In this document: positions 7,602 to 15,982 of the stretch, piece by piece
Layout of the letters: every line of letters starts with the position of its first letter
How positions within the stretch are numbered: position 1 is the stretch's first letter
Source of the DNA: Cellulomonas sp. Leaf334
GTDB taxonomy: Bacteria; Actinomycetota; Actinomycetes; Actinomycetales; Cellulomonadaceae
Assembly: GCF_001424195.1 (NCBI RefSeq)
Contig: NZ_LMOO01000001.1
Location: 1,966,812-2,030,811, forward strand
Direction of reading: 5' to 3'
Length of the DNA: 64,000 bases
The notes under the pieces: generated by a model
Databases searched by the model: none
Seen by the model: only the letters and a program-made list of their open reading frames with translations
What the model was told of the DNA's origin: nothing
Program-made: the position numbers and the translations under genes

Positions 7602-8609
7602 CTACTCCGGCGCGCGGGCTGTCGACCCGCGCACGACGAGCTCCGGAGCGAACAGCTGCTCCTCCCGCGACGGCTTCTCGCCGCGCATCTCGGCCAGGAG
7701 CGCGTGGACCGCGGCCCGGCAGATCGCCTCGACGGGCTGGCGGACCGTGGTCAGGGGCGGGTCGGCGAACGCGACGAGCGGGGAGTCGTCGTACCCGAGC
7801 ACGGACACGTCCTCCGGCACGCGCAGGCCGTTCGAGCGCACGGCCCGGATGGCGCCGAGGGCCATGAGGTCGGAGCCGCAGACGATAGCGGTGTGCCGGG
7901 AGTCGAGGAGGTCGGTGGCGGCGGCCTGCCCACCCTCGGCGGTGTAGAGCGACGAGCTCACGTGCAGCTCGCCGTCGTCGAGACCGTGCCGCGCGAGGGC
8001 GGCGGCGAACGCGGCGACCTTGCGGCGCGTGGGGACGAACCGGTCGGGTCCGATGGCCAGCCCGATGCGGCGGTGGCCGAGCGCGACGAGGTGGTCGACG
8101 GACGCGTCGATCGCGGCGGTGTCGTCGGTGGAGACGAAGGGCGCGTCGATCTCGGCGTTGTAGCCGTTGACCAGCACGATCGGGACGCCGGAGTTGCGCA
8201 GCCGCTGGTAGCGCCCGAGGTTGGCCTGCTTGTCGGCGTGCAGGCCGGAGACGAACACGATGCCGTTCACGGCGTGGTCGAGCAGCACCTCGACGTACCG
8301 GTCCTCGGACGTGCCGCCGGGGGACTGCGTGCAGAGCACGGGCGTGAACCGCTCCTCGGTGAGGCGCTGCTCGATGGCGTCGACGAACGCGGGGAAGACG
8401 GGGTTGGTCAGCTCGGGCACGACGAGCCCGACGAGGCCCACCGACTTGGTCGTCAGCGAGGCGGGGCGCTCGTAGCCGAGCAGGTCGAGCGCGGCGAGGA
8501 CGGCCTGACGGGTGCCCCCGGAGACGCCGGGCCGGCCGTTCAGCACGCGTGACACGGTCGCCGTGCTCACCTGAGCCTGTTGCGCGATGTCGGCCAGCCG
8601 GGTCTGCAC
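7602..8609 (-). CDS. LacI-family transcriptional regulator
   Basis: A 335-aa repressor. The HTH MQTRLADIAQQAQVSTATVSRVLNGRPGVS lies at the very N-terminus with the hinge helix after it, then a periplasmic-binding-protein-like effector domain (SVGLVGLVVPELTNPVFP near 57; LVALGHRRIGLAIGP near 170; DVSVLGYDDSPLVAFADPPLTTVRQPV near 270). A sugar-type effector is typical of the family. It starts with GTG at 8609, divergent from the M3 peptidase, and heads a minus-strand run with the small ATPase and epoxide hydrolase. Its target genes are not evident: no sugar transporter adjoins it. Confidence 0.9.
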   Translation of the reverse strand: MQTRLADIAQQAQVSTATVSRVLNGRPGVSGGTRQAVLAALDLLGYERPASLTTKSVGLVGLVVPELTNPVFPAFVDAIEQRLTEERFTPVLCTQSPGGTSEDRYVEVLLDHAVNGIVFVSGLHADKQANLGRYQRLRNSGVPIVLVNGYNAEIDAPFVSTDDTAAIDASVDHLVALGHRRIGLAIGPDRFVPTRRKVAAFAAALARHGLDDGELHVSSSLYTAEGGQAAATDLLDSRHTAIVCGSDLMALGAIRAVRSNGLRVPEDVSVLGYDDSPLVAFADPPLTTVRQPVEAICRAAVHALLAEMRGEKPSREEQLFAPELVVRGSTARAPE

Positions 8610-8645
8610 CTGTCGAGCCTACGAGTCCGGGGTGCTGCAGCCGGG

Positions 8646-8689
8646 GCGCGAATCGCGCTGGACGTCGACCAGTCGGCGACGGTTATCGT
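8646..8689 (+). promoter_or_regulatory. Divergent LacI/M3 peptidase spacer: palindrome and -10 box
   Basis: GCGCGA-A-TCGCGC (8646-8658) is a 13-bp inverted repeat between the LacI gene and the peptidase. TATCGT at 8684-8689, 6 bp before the peptidase ATG, fits an actinobacterial TANNNT -10 and would give a leaderless or nearly leaderless mRNA. A weak TGGACG at 8659-8664 could be the -35. Confidence 0.4.
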
Positions 8690-8695
8690 CGGCCC

Positions 8696-10612
8696 ATGCC
8701 CGTGACCTCATTCCCGACCGACAGCGCCGCCTGGCCGGCCTTCCTCGCGAGCACGGTGGACGCGTCGCTCGACGACGCCCGCGCGCTGCTGGCCCGGCTG
8801 AAGGACGGCGCACCGCGCTCGACGACGGAGGTCCTCGGGCTCTGGAACGACGCGGACGTCGCGATCGCGACGGGGTCCGCGGCGGCGCACCTGCTGGCCG
8901 AGGTGCACCCCGACGCGGACCTTCGGGCGGCTGCCGAGGAACGCGCGCAGGCCGCCGAGGACCTCGTGACCGAGCGCGGCCTCGACCACGCGCTGTGGCA
9001 GGTGCTCGCCGCCACGGACGCCGACGGGCTCGAGCCGGGCGCGGCCCGGGTGCGCGAGCACGTGCTGCGCGACTTCCGGCGCGCCGGTGTCGACCGCCCG
9101 GAGGCGGACCGCGACCGGTTGCGGGCGCTCGCGCAGCGGTGCACGGAGCTGGGCCTGGAGTTCTCCCGGAACATCCGCGACGGCGTCCGCAGCGTCCAGG
9201 TGCGGCCCGAGCAGCTGGACGGGTTGCCCGACGACTTCCGCGCGGAGCACCCGGCGGGCGAGGACGGGCTGGTGACCCTGACCACCGAGTACCCGGACCT
9301 GCTGCCGGTCCGGACGTACGCGACGGACCCGGCGGTCCGGCTCGCGCTGACCAGCGAGCACCAGCGCATCGGGTGGCCGGCCAACGAGCCGATCCTCGCG
9401 GAGCTGCTCCGGCTGCGCGCCGAGCGGGCCACCCTCCTGGGCTACCCGGACTGGCCGACGTACGACGCCGAGGTCAAGATGATCGGCTCCGGCCAGGCGA
9501 TCGCCGACCTGGTGGAGCAGCTCGACGCGCTGACCGCGGTCCCGGCGGCCCGGGACGTCGACGTCATGCTCGCGCGCTACCGCCAGGACGTCCCCGACGC
9601 GACGGCGGTGACTGCCGCGGACAACCTCTACTACGACCAGATCATCAAGAACGAGCAGTACGACGTCGACTCCCGCGAGGTCCGCGAGTACTTCCGGTAC
9701 GAGACGGTGAAGCCCGGCGTCCTGGACGTCGTCTCGCGGCTGTTCGGGATCGAGCTGCGGTCGGTCGACGCGCCGACGTGGCACGAGGACGTCGAGGTCT
9801 ACGACGTCACCGACGACGGCCGCGCCATCGGTCGCGTGTACCTCGACATGCACCCGCGGGCCGGGAAGTTCAACCACGCCGCCCAGTTCCCGCTGGTGCC
9901 GGGCATCGCGGGCCGCTCGCTGCCCGAAGGTGCGCTGGTGTGCAACTTCCCGACCGGCCTCATGGAGCACGACGACGTGCTGACGTTCTTCCACGAGCTC
10001 GGCCACCTGGTGCACGAGGTGCTCGGCGGCCACCAGACGTGGGCGATGTTCACGGGTGTCGCCACCGAGTGGGACTTCGTCGAGGCACCCAGCCAGCTGC
10101 TCGAGGAGTGGGGCTGGGACGCGGGGGTGCTCGGGTCCTTCGCGACGAACGCCGCCGGGCAGCCGATCCCTGCGGCGCTGGTCGAACGGATGTGCCGGGC
10201 GGACGCGTTCGGGCGCGGCGCGTGGACCCGTCGCCAGCTCAACTACACGGCCCTGTCCTACGGGCTGCACGCCGACCCTCCCGCCGACCTGGCGGCCTAC
10301 ACGGCAGAGATCGACGCCCGGTTCGGGCCCTACACGCCGATCGCGGACACCCACCAGTACGCCGGGTTCGGGCACCTCGACGGGTACGGGTCCGCGTACT
10401 ACACGTACCTCTGGAGCCTGGTCATCGCGAAGGACCTGCGCACGGCGTTCAGCGCCGACCTGATGGACCCGACGGTCGGCAGGCGCTATCGCGACGCGAT
10501 CCTCGCGCCCGGCGGGTCCGCCGACGCCGCGGACCTCGTCGCCGACTTCCTGGGCCGGCGGTCGTCGTTCGACGCGTTCGAGGCGTGGCTGGCGGAGGGC
10601 ACGCCCGCCTGA
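8696..10612 (+). CDS. M3-family metallopeptidase (oligopeptidase)
   Basis: A 638-aa soluble zinc oligopeptidase of the thimet/Dcp family, expected to degrade cytosolic peptides. The active site HELGH (His433, Glu434, His437) lies in TFFHELGHLVHE and the third ligand is probably Glu463 in WDFVEAPSQ. The C-terminal Tyr/His segment YAGFGHLDGYGSAYYTYLWS matches the substrate-binding region of the family. The N-terminal 280 residues are helical. No signal peptide is seen. The ATG at 8696 is chosen because it sits 6 bp after a good -10 box; an upstream GTG frame lies in the LacI spacer and lacks homology. Confidence 0.9.
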   Translation: MPVTSFPTDSAAWPAFLASTVDASLDDARALLARLKDGAPRSTTEVLGLWNDADVAIATGSAAAHLLAEVHPDADLRAAAEERAQAAEDLVTERGLDHALWQVLAATDADGLEPGAARVREHVLRDFRRAGVDRPEADRDRLRALAQRCTELGLEFSRNIRDGVRSVQVRPEQLDGLPDDFRAEHPAGEDGLVTLTTEYPDLLPVRTYATDPAVRLALTSEHQRIGWPANEPILAELLRLRAERATLLGYPDWPTYDAEVKMIGSGQAIADLVEQLDALTAVPAARDVDVMLARYRQDVPDATAVTAADNLYYDQIIKNEQYDVDSREVREYFRYETVKPGVLDVVSRLFGIELRSVDAPTWHEDVEVYDVTDDGRAIGRVYLDMHPRAGKFNHAAQFPLVPGIAGRSLPEGALVCNFPTGLMEHDDVLTFFHELGHLVHEVLGGHQTWAMFTGVATEWDFVEAPSQLLEEWGWDAGVLGSFATNAAGQPIPAALVERMCRADAFGRGAWTRRQLNYTALSYGLHADPPADLAAYTAEIDARFGPYTPIADTHQYAGFGHLDGYGSAYYTYLWSLVIAKDLRTAFSADLMDPTVGRRYRDAILAPGGSADAADLVADFLGRRSSFDAFEAWLAEGTPA

Positions 10613-10641
10613 CGGACGCACGTCTCACCACCTGGACTAAG

Positions 10642-10671
10642 TAGACCGGCAAGGTCGGGTATTACTACCGT
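10642..10671 (+). promoter_or_regulatory. Promoter of the sulfur operon leader
   Basis: TAGACC at 10642-10647, 18 bp, then TACCGT at 10666-10671, ending 6 bp before the ATG of the leader peptide at 10678. This spacing suggests a leaderless mRNA whose first codon is the leader ATG. The spacer contains an AT-rich stretch unusual for this genome. Confidence 0.5.
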
Positions 10672-10677
10672 CTCACC

Positions 10678-10776
10678 ATGACCTCCAGCACGCCGCTCGT
10701 CGGCCACGCCCTGTCGCCTCGCGGCGCCGCGTGGTCGACCGCGTGTTGTCGTCCGGTCATGCGCGCCGGCCGGTAG
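10678..10776 (+). CDS. Cysteine-containing leader peptide of sulfur operon
   Basis: A 32-aa ORF: after the start MTSSTPLVGHALS it ends AWSTACCRPVMRAGR. The adjacent Cys codons are TGT TGT at 10744-10749, whereas a genome this GC-rich should prefer TGC, so the ribosome should be sensitive to charged tRNA-Cys. It lies alone 126 bp upstream of the SsuA-like gene, with GC-rich hairpin-forming sequence between. Short peptides with Cys near the end in front of sulfur genes are a known actinobacterial attenuation theme. I infer translational or transcriptional control by cysteine supply. No ribosome-binding site is seen, consistent with a leaderless start. Confidence 0.65.
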   Translation: MTSSTPLVGHALSPRGAAWSTACCRPVMRAGR

Positions 10777-10851
10777 GACCCCGCCGCACGCACCCCCGCC
10801 CGGCCCGGTCACCCCGCGCCGCGGCCCCTGATCGCCACCCTCCCCCGACCG

Positions 10852-10878
10852 CGCCGGCACCACACACCGGCGGGGTGC
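10852..10878 (+). promoter_or_regulatory. Hairpin(s) between leader peptide and SsuA-like gene
   Basis: CGCCGG (10852-10857) pairs with CCGGCG (10867-10872). An alternative pairing GCACC (10857-10861) with GGTGC (10874-10878) overlaps it, so the two could be mutually exclusive. In addition GACAC/GTGTC flank the GTG start at 10903 and could mask it. Such alternatives fit leader-controlled expression, but folding was judged by eye only. Confidence 0.35.
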
Positions 10879-10902
10879 TGCTGCCTACCCACGGAGACAC
10901 CT

Positions 10903-11979
10903 GTGTCCTTGTCGACCCCACCCCCGACCATGCGCCGCCTCGCGACCCTCGCCGCGATCCTCACGGCCGTCGCCGCGCTCGCCACCGGCTGCACGGCGGC
11001 CGCAGCGCCGACCGACCCGGAAGCGCCCGTCACGCTCCGCTACCAGGGCAACGCCGGGCAGGTGACCCTCCCCGAGCTGGCCGACGACCTCGGCTACTTC
11101 GAGGACGTCACGCTCGAGTGGGTGGGCGACACGACGAGCGGCCCGCAGGACATCCAGTCGGCCGCCACCGGCCAGACCGACGTCGGCGGGGCGTTCAACG
11201 GCGCCATCGCCAAGCTCGTCGCCGCCGGCTCCCCGATCACGTCCGTGATCGGCTACTACGGGTCCGACGACGTCGCCTACAACGGCTACTACGTGCTCGA
11301 GGGCAGCCCGATCCGGTCCGCGCAGGACCTCGTCGGCAAGAAGGTCGGCATGAACACCCTCGGCGCGCACCACGAGTTCGTCGTCCGGGAGTGGCTGGCG
11401 AAGGAAGGGCTGACCACGGACGAGATCGCGACGGTCGAGCTCATCGTCGTGCCGCCCGTGTCCACCGAGCAGGCGCTGCGCGAGGGCCAGATCGACGTCG
11501 GCACCCTCGGCGGCGTGTTCCGGGACAGCGCGCTGGAACGCGGCGGGCTGCACGAGCTGTTCACCGACACCTCGCTGTACGGCGAGTTCACGTACGGCTC
11601 GTACGTCTTCCGGGACGACTTCATCGCCACGAACCCGGTGGCCGTCGCCGACTTCGTGCAGGGCGTCGCCCGCGCGATCCGCTGGACGCAGACCAACCCG
11701 CGCGAGACGGTCATCGACCGGTTCGAGACGATCATCGACGGCCGCGGCCGCGAGGAGAACACCGAGCTGGTGCAGTACTGGAAGAGCGCGGGCGTGGCCG
11801 GTCCGGGCGGCGTCATCGACCCGCGGGAGATCTCGATCTGGGTCGACTGGCTCGTCCGCGAGGGCACCCTGGAGGAGGGTCAGATCGACCCCGAGGACCT
11901 CTACACCAACGAGGACAACCCCTACAGCAACGGCACGTACGACCCGGACAGCGGCCCGGACGGCGAGGCCGTCTCATGA
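10903..11979 (+). CDS. ABC transporter substrate-binding lipoprotein, sulfonate type
   Basis: A 358-aa NMT1/SsuA-like binding protein. The lipobox LATGC puts the lipidated Cys at residue 30, anchoring it outside the membrane. ITSVIGYYGSDDVAYNGYYVLEGSPIRSAQDLVGKKVGMNTLGA is characteristic of the aliphatic sulfonate/nitrate/taurine binding family. The GTG at 10903 is preferred because GGAG lies 6 bp upstream; an ATG at 10930 lacks such a site. It heads a four-gene operon with ATPase, permease and a flavin monooxygenase, so the likely role is capture of an organosulfur compound as sulfur source. The exact ligand is not readable. Confidence 0.85.
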   Translation: MSLSTPPPTMRRLATLAAILTAVAALATGCTAAAAPTDPEAPVTLRYQGNAGQVTLPELADDLGYFEDVTLEWVGDTTSGPQDIQSAATGQTDVGGAFNGAIAKLVAAGSPITSVIGYYGSDDVAYNGYYVLEGSPIRSAQDLVGKKVGMNTLGAHHEFVVREWLAKEGLTTDEIATVELIVVPPVSTEQALREGQIDVGTLGGVFRDSALERGGLHELFTDTSLYGEFTYGSYVFRDDFIATNPVAVADFVQGVARAIRWTQTNPRETVIDRFETIIDGRGREENTELVQYWKSAGVAGPGGVIDPREISIWVDWLVREGTLEEGQIDPEDLYTNEDNPYSNGTYDPDSGPDGEAVS

Positions 11980-12779
11980 CCGCGGCGCTCGACCTCGAGG
12001 CCGTCCGCAAGGACTTCGTCGTCCGGGACAACGGCCGCTCCGCCCGGTTCACCGCCGTGCAGGACCTCGACCTCTCGGTCCCCGACGGGCAGTTCCTCGC
12101 GGTCGTCGGGCCCAGCGGCTGCGGCAAGTCGACGCTGCTGGACCTCGTCGCGGGACTCACGACGCCGACCAGCGGGCGCATCCTGCTGCACGGCGAGCCC
12201 GTCACCGGACCGGCCACCGACCGCGCCGTGGTGTTCCAGCAGTACGCGCTGCTGCCCTGGCGCACCGCCCGCAAGAACGTCGAGCTCGGTCTCGAGTCCG
12301 TCGGCGTCCCGCGCAAGCAACGGGCCCGGCTGGCCGACGAGCATCTCGACCTGGTCGGCCTGACCGGGTTCGCCGACCGGTACCCGCACGAGCTGTCGGG
12401 CGGCATGAAGCAGCGCGTGGCGATCGCCCGGGCGCTCGCGGTCGACCCGCGGGTGCTGCTCATGGACGAGCCGTTCGCGGCGCTCGACGCGCAGACCCGC
12501 GAGTCCCTGCAGGACGAGCTCCTGCGGATCTGGCGGGCCACCGGCAAGACCGTCGTGTTCATCACGCACGGCATCGACGAGGCCGTCTACCTCGGCCAGC
12601 GGGTCGCGGTGATGTCGCCGCGGCCCGGGCGGATCAGCGACCTGATCGACATCGACCTCGATCCCGTGCCGGGCGAGGACGTCCGCTCCGACCCCGCGTT
12701 CGGCCGTCTGCGGCACCGCGTGTGGTCCTCTCTCCAGCAGATCGAAGATCGGTCGGAAACAGAGGTCGCCCATGTCTAG
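11976..12779 (+). CDS. ABC transporter ATP-binding protein (SsuB/TauB type)
   Basis: A 267-aa ATPase. Walker A GPSGCGKST at 45-53, Q-loop in VVFQQYALLPWRT, signature LSGGMKQR, Walker B VLLMDEPFAALD and H-loop in VFITHGIDEAVYL. The PWRT after the Q-loop is typical for nitrate/sulfonate/taurine importers. The ATG overlaps the upstream stop (ATGA), indicating coupled translation, and its end overlaps the permease start by 8 bp. Confidence 0.9.
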   Translation: MTAALDLEAVRKDFVVRDNGRSARFTAVQDLDLSVPDGQFLAVVGPSGCGKSTLLDLVAGLTTPTSGRILLHGEPVTGPATDRAVVFQQYALLPWRTARKNVELGLESVGVPRKQRARLADEHLDLVGLTGFADRYPHELSGGMKQRVAIARALAVDPRVLLMDEPFAALDAQTRESLQDELLRIWRATGKTVVFITHGIDEAVYLGQRVAVMSPRPGRISDLIDIDLDPVPGEDVRSDPAFGRLRHRVWSSLQQIEDRSETEVAHV

Positions 12780-13638
12780 CTCGACGCTCGAGAAGGCCGC
12801 CCCCACCCTCGACCCCGCACCGGAGGACTACCGACGGCGCGCAGGTCTGACCGTCGACGAGGTCCAGACCCCCCGGTTCCTGCCAGCGCTCGGCCGGGTC
12901 CTGCGGGGGAGCGCCGCGATCCTCGCGTTCGCGGCGCTCTGGGAGGTCGCCCCGAGGATCGGACTGGTCGACGCGGTGTTCCTGCCGCCGCTCAGCACGT
13001 CGCTCGGCGCGCTCGCGGACCTGGTGAGCAGCGGTCAGCTGACCGAGCACCTGCAGGCGAGCCTGACCCGGGCGCTGGTCGGGCTGAGCATCGCGCTCGC
13101 GACCGCCATCCCGCTCGGTGCGCTGATCGGGCGGTCCGCGTCGGTCGCGCGCTTCCTCAACCCCGTACTGGAGCTGTTCCGGAACACCGCCGCCCTGGCT
13201 CTCCTGCCGGTGTTCGTGCTCATCCTGGGCATCGGGGAGACTTCGAAGATCGCGCTGGTGGTCTACGCCTGCTTCTTCCCGGTCCTGCTGAGCACGATCA
13301 CGGGCGTCCGCACCGTCGACCCGTTGCTGCTCAAGTCCGCCCGCTCGCTGGGTCTGCGCCCGCTGCAGCTGTTCACCAAGGTCACGCTCCCCGCCGCGGT
13401 GCCGACGATCTTCACCGGCGTCCGGATGGCCGGTGCCGCGTCGATCCTCGTGCTGGTCGCCGCGGAGATGGTCGGTGCCCGGGCGGGCCTCGGCTACCTG
13501 GTGACCGCCGCCCAGCAGAACTTCCAGATCCCCGCGATGTACGCCGGGATCATCACGATCGCGCTCGTCGGCCTCGCGATCAACGCCGTCCTCCTCCTCG
13601 CCGAGCGCCGCCTGTCGCGCTGGCGTCCCACCTCGTGA
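12772..13638 (+). CDS. ABC transporter permease (SsuC/TauC type)
   Basis: A 288-aa inner-membrane permease with about six hydrophobic helices after a 40-residue cytoplasmic N-terminus. The EAA loop that docks with the ATPase is ARSLGLRPLQLFTKVTLPAAVP near residue 190, a close match to the BPD_transp_1 motif of sulfonate/taurine importers. It overlaps the ATPase gene by 8 bp and is followed by the monooxygenase after 14 bp. Confidence 0.9.
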   Translation: MSSSTLEKAAPTLDPAPEDYRRRAGLTVDEVQTPRFLPALGRVLRGSAAILAFAALWEVAPRIGLVDAVFLPPLSTSLGALADLVSSGQLTEHLQASLTRALVGLSIALATAIPLGALIGRSASVARFLNPVLELFRNTAALALLPVFVLILGIGETSKIALVVYACFFPVLLSTITGVRTVDPLLLKSARSLGLRPLQLFTKVTLPAAVPTIFTGVRMAGAASILVLVAAEMVGARAGLGYLVTAAQQNFQIPAMYAGIITIALVGLAINAVLLLAERRLSRWRPTS

Positions 13639-13652
13639 CCCCTGGAGTCCCC

Positions 13653-14996
13653 ATGACCACCCGCACCCTGCACCTCAACGCCTTCCTCATGGGCGTCGGC
13701 CACCACGAGGCGGCCTGGCGCCACCCCCGCGTGGACCCGTCCCGCGCGCTCGACGTCGCGCACTACGTCGAGCTGGGCCGCATCGCCGAGCGCGGCCGCC
13801 TCGACTCGGTCTTCTTCGCCGACGGGCTGGCCGTCGGACCGAACGTCGCCCGCAACACCCAGGCGGTGTTCGAGCCGATCACGCTGCTGACCGCGATCGC
13901 CGGGGCGACGAGCCACGTCGGCCTCATCGCGACGGCGTCCACCAGCTACTACGAGCCCTACCTGCTGGCGCGCGCCTTCGCGTCCCTCGACCGGATCAGC
14001 GGCGGGCGCGCGGGCTGGAACATCGTGACCTCGGGGACCGACGCGGAGGCCGCCAACTTCGGCCTCGACAAGGTCCGCGCCCACGCCGACCGGTACGGGC
14101 GGGCCACGGAGTTCCTCGACGTGGCGCTGTCGCTCTGGGACTCGTGGGAGTCGGACGCCATCCGGCTCGACCCGTCCAGCGGCGTGTTCGCCGACGCGGC
14201 GAAGGTGCACCGCACCGACCACGTGGGGGAGCACTTCCGCGTGGCCGGCCCGCTGAACGTGCCCGGCTCCCCGCAGGGCCGTCCTCTCCTGGTCCAGGCC
14301 GGCTCGTCCGAGGCGGGCAAGGCGTTCGCCGCGCAGTACGCCGAGGCCGTGTTCACCGCGCAGCGCACGCTCGCCGAGGGGCAGGCGTTCTACGCGGACC
14401 TCAAGGGCCGGCTCGCCGCGTACGGCCGGCGCCCGCAGGACCTCGCCGTCCTGCCCGGGATCGTCCCGTTCATCGCGCCGACCACCGACGAGGCACGCGC
14501 CCTGGAGCTGGAGTTCACCGACCTGATCTCCCCGGACTACGCCCTGCGCCAGCTCTCCGGGATGCTCGGTGTCGACCTCACCGACCACCCGTTGGACGCA
14601 CCTCTCCCGCCGATCCCGCCCGTCGAGTCCATCGAGGGCAACAAGAGCCGGTTCCAGCTCGTCCGGGACCTGGCCGAGGGGGAGAACCTGACCGTCCGCG
14701 AGCTCATCGGGCGCCTCGGCGGGGGCCGCGGGCACCGGACGTTCGCGGGGACCCCGACCGAGGTCGCCGACGAGATCCAGACCTGGTTCGAGCAGGGTGC
14801 CGCGGACGGCTTCAACATCATGCCGCCGTACCTGCCCGGCGGGCTGGACGTGTTCGTCGACACCGTCGTGCCGATCCTGCAGGACCGTGGGCTGTTCCGG
14901 CGCGAGTACGAGGGCTCGACGCTGCGCGAGAACCTCGGCCTGAGCCCGCACGTCAACCGGCACTCGGTCCCGGTGGCCGAGCGCGCGGCGGGCTGA
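13653..14996 (+). CDS. NtaA/SnaA/DszA-family FMN-dependent monooxygenase
   Basis: A 447-aa bacterial-luciferase-like monooxygenase of the NtaA/SnaA/DszA (group C two-component) type, which needs FMNH2 from a separate reductase. Recognisable blocks are LNAFLMGVGHHEAAWRHP, ERGRLDSVFFADG, ARAFASLDRISGGRAGWNIVTS and the C-terminal ADGFNIMPPYLPGG. With the SsuABC-like genes it most likely oxidises the imported sulfur compound to free sulfite or an organic acid. No flavin reductase is seen nearby. The ATG at 13653 has GGAG 6 bp upstream; an in-frame GTG at 13635 overlaps the permease stop. Confidence 0.9.
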   Translation: MTTRTLHLNAFLMGVGHHEAAWRHPRVDPSRALDVAHYVELGRIAERGRLDSVFFADGLAVGPNVARNTQAVFEPITLLTAIAGATSHVGLIATASTSYYEPYLLARAFASLDRISGGRAGWNIVTSGTDAEAANFGLDKVRAHADRYGRATEFLDVALSLWDSWESDAIRLDPSSGVFADAAKVHRTDHVGEHFRVAGPLNVPGSPQGRPLLVQAGSSEAGKAFAAQYAEAVFTAQRTLAEGQAFYADLKGRLAAYGRRPQDLAVLPGIVPFIAPTTDEARALELEFTDLISPDYALRQLSGMLGVDLTDHPLDAPLPPIPPVESIEGNKSRFQLVRDLAEGENLTVRELIGRLGGGRGHRTFAGTPTEVADEIQTWFEQGAADGFNIMPPYLPGGLDVFVDTVVPILQDRGLFRREYEGSTLRENLGLSPHVNRHSVPVAERAAG

Positions 14997-15049
14997 CCCG
15001 GACGTCCGGCTCGACACGGCCGGGGTTCGCCCAGCGACTCCCGACCGCC

Positions 15050-15097
15050 TAGCGTGATGCGTGCCCGCCCGCCGTGACCATGCGAGCGGCGGGCGGG
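15050..15097 (+). promoter_or_regulatory. -10 box followed by strong 11-bp hairpin
   Basis: TAGCGT at 15050-15055 resembles the TANNNT -10 used elsewhere in the window. A perfect stem follows directly: CCCGCCCGCCG (15064-15074) with CGGCGGGCGGG (15087-15097), 12-nt loop. It may terminate the sulfur operon, or, if the -10 is real, it sits at the 5' end of the mRNA for the 15121 gene. Confidence 0.5.
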
Positions 15098-15120
15098 ACA
15101 CGCCGACCGAGGAGCCCCGG

Positions 15121-15609
15121 ATGCAGCTCGCCCTACCGTTCGACGAGGCGCTCGCCCTTGCCGTGGCGAAGGATCCGCTCCCGCCGATGGTGCGAGAGCT
15201 GCGCTGCGAGGGCTCGACGATCCACGCCGACATCGACCTGCGCGCGATCCCGGACCCGTCCACGGCCCTGCGCCTCGCCGCGGCCGCGGTCGGGACCGTC
15301 GCGGTGACGGTCCGGTTCGCCGACTGGTCCGCGGGCACGGCGACGCTCGTCGTGACCGCGCACGCCCGGGCCCTGCCCGCGCACAAGCTCGTGCCGTTCC
15401 TCGTCGGGCCGATCAACGCCGCGCTGCGGGACCGTGGCCTGCCTCCGGGTCTGGTCGAGGTCCAGCGCGGGGAGTCCGAGCCCTGGGTCGTGATCGCGGT
15501 CCAGGACGCGATCTCCGCCAAGGTCGACGGCGTGTCGGTCACGGACCTCGCGCTGCGGGACGCCGTGATCCACGTCGAGGCGACCGTGGGTGCTGTGCGG
15601 GTCCGCTGA
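15121..15609 (+). CDS. Hypothetical protein, 162 aa
   Basis: A protein I do not recognise. It has no signal peptide or membrane segment and looks like an alpha/beta soluble protein with several short beta strands (GSTIHADIDLRAIP; AVTVRFADWSAGTATLVVTAHA) and a C-terminal strand-rich end. The ATG at 15121 is preferred over an upstream in-frame GTG (15061) because GAGGAG precedes it and the extra residues would lie in the hairpin. Codon usage matches the neighbours, so it looks like a real gene. It is followed 37 bp later by the NIPSNAP-like gene. Confidence 0.7.
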   Translation: MQLALPFDEALALAVAKDPLPPMVRELRCEGSTIHADIDLRAIPDPSTALRLAAAAVGTVAVTVRFADWSAGTATLVVTAHARALPAHKLVPFLVGPINAALRDRGLPPGLVEVQRGESEPWVVIAVQDAISAKVDGVSVTDLALRDAVIHVEATVGAVRVR

Positions 15610-15646
15610 CCGGCAGGATGGGCCCACCCGACCGAGAGGACCCGTC

Positions 15647-15952
15647 GTGCCGCGCACCGTCCAGCTCCGCCGCTACAACGTCAAGCCCGACCTCGTCGAC
15701 GAGTTCCTCGCGTGGTGGTCCACCTCGCTCGCGCCCGCCCGGCCCGCGTTCGGGTTCACGATCGAGTCCGCGTACGTCAACCGGGAGGCCAACGAGTTCA
15801 CCTGGGCCGTGAGCGCCGAGGGGGACGCGGACGAGTTCCGCCGGCTGGAGCAGATCTGGATGGACTCACCCGAGCGCGCGGCCCTGTTCGAGGGGCTCGA
15901 CGACGGCTGGCACGACTCGACCGTGATCGCGCTCGTGGAGCAGCTCGTCTAG
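15647..15952 (+). CDS. NIPSNAP-like dimeric alpha/beta barrel protein
   Basis: A 101-aa ferredoxin-like-fold protein: VQLRRYNVKPDLVDEFLAWW begins a strand-helix typical of NIPSNAP/ABM-type domains, and EFTWAVSAEGDADEFRRLEQIW gives the second half. Such proteins form dimers that may bind or oxidise small molecules, but their roles are mostly unknown. The GTG at 15647 is preceded by GAGAGGA. A heme-binding or monooxygenase role is not demonstrable. Confidence 0.65.
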   Translation: MPRTVQLRRYNVKPDLVDEFLAWWSTSLAPARPAFGFTIESAYVNREANEFTWAVSAEGDADEFRRLEQIWMDSPERAALFEGLDDGWHDSTVIALVEQLV

Positions 15953-15982
15953 ACCGCACGCGAGCCGCACCCCCCGACCCGG

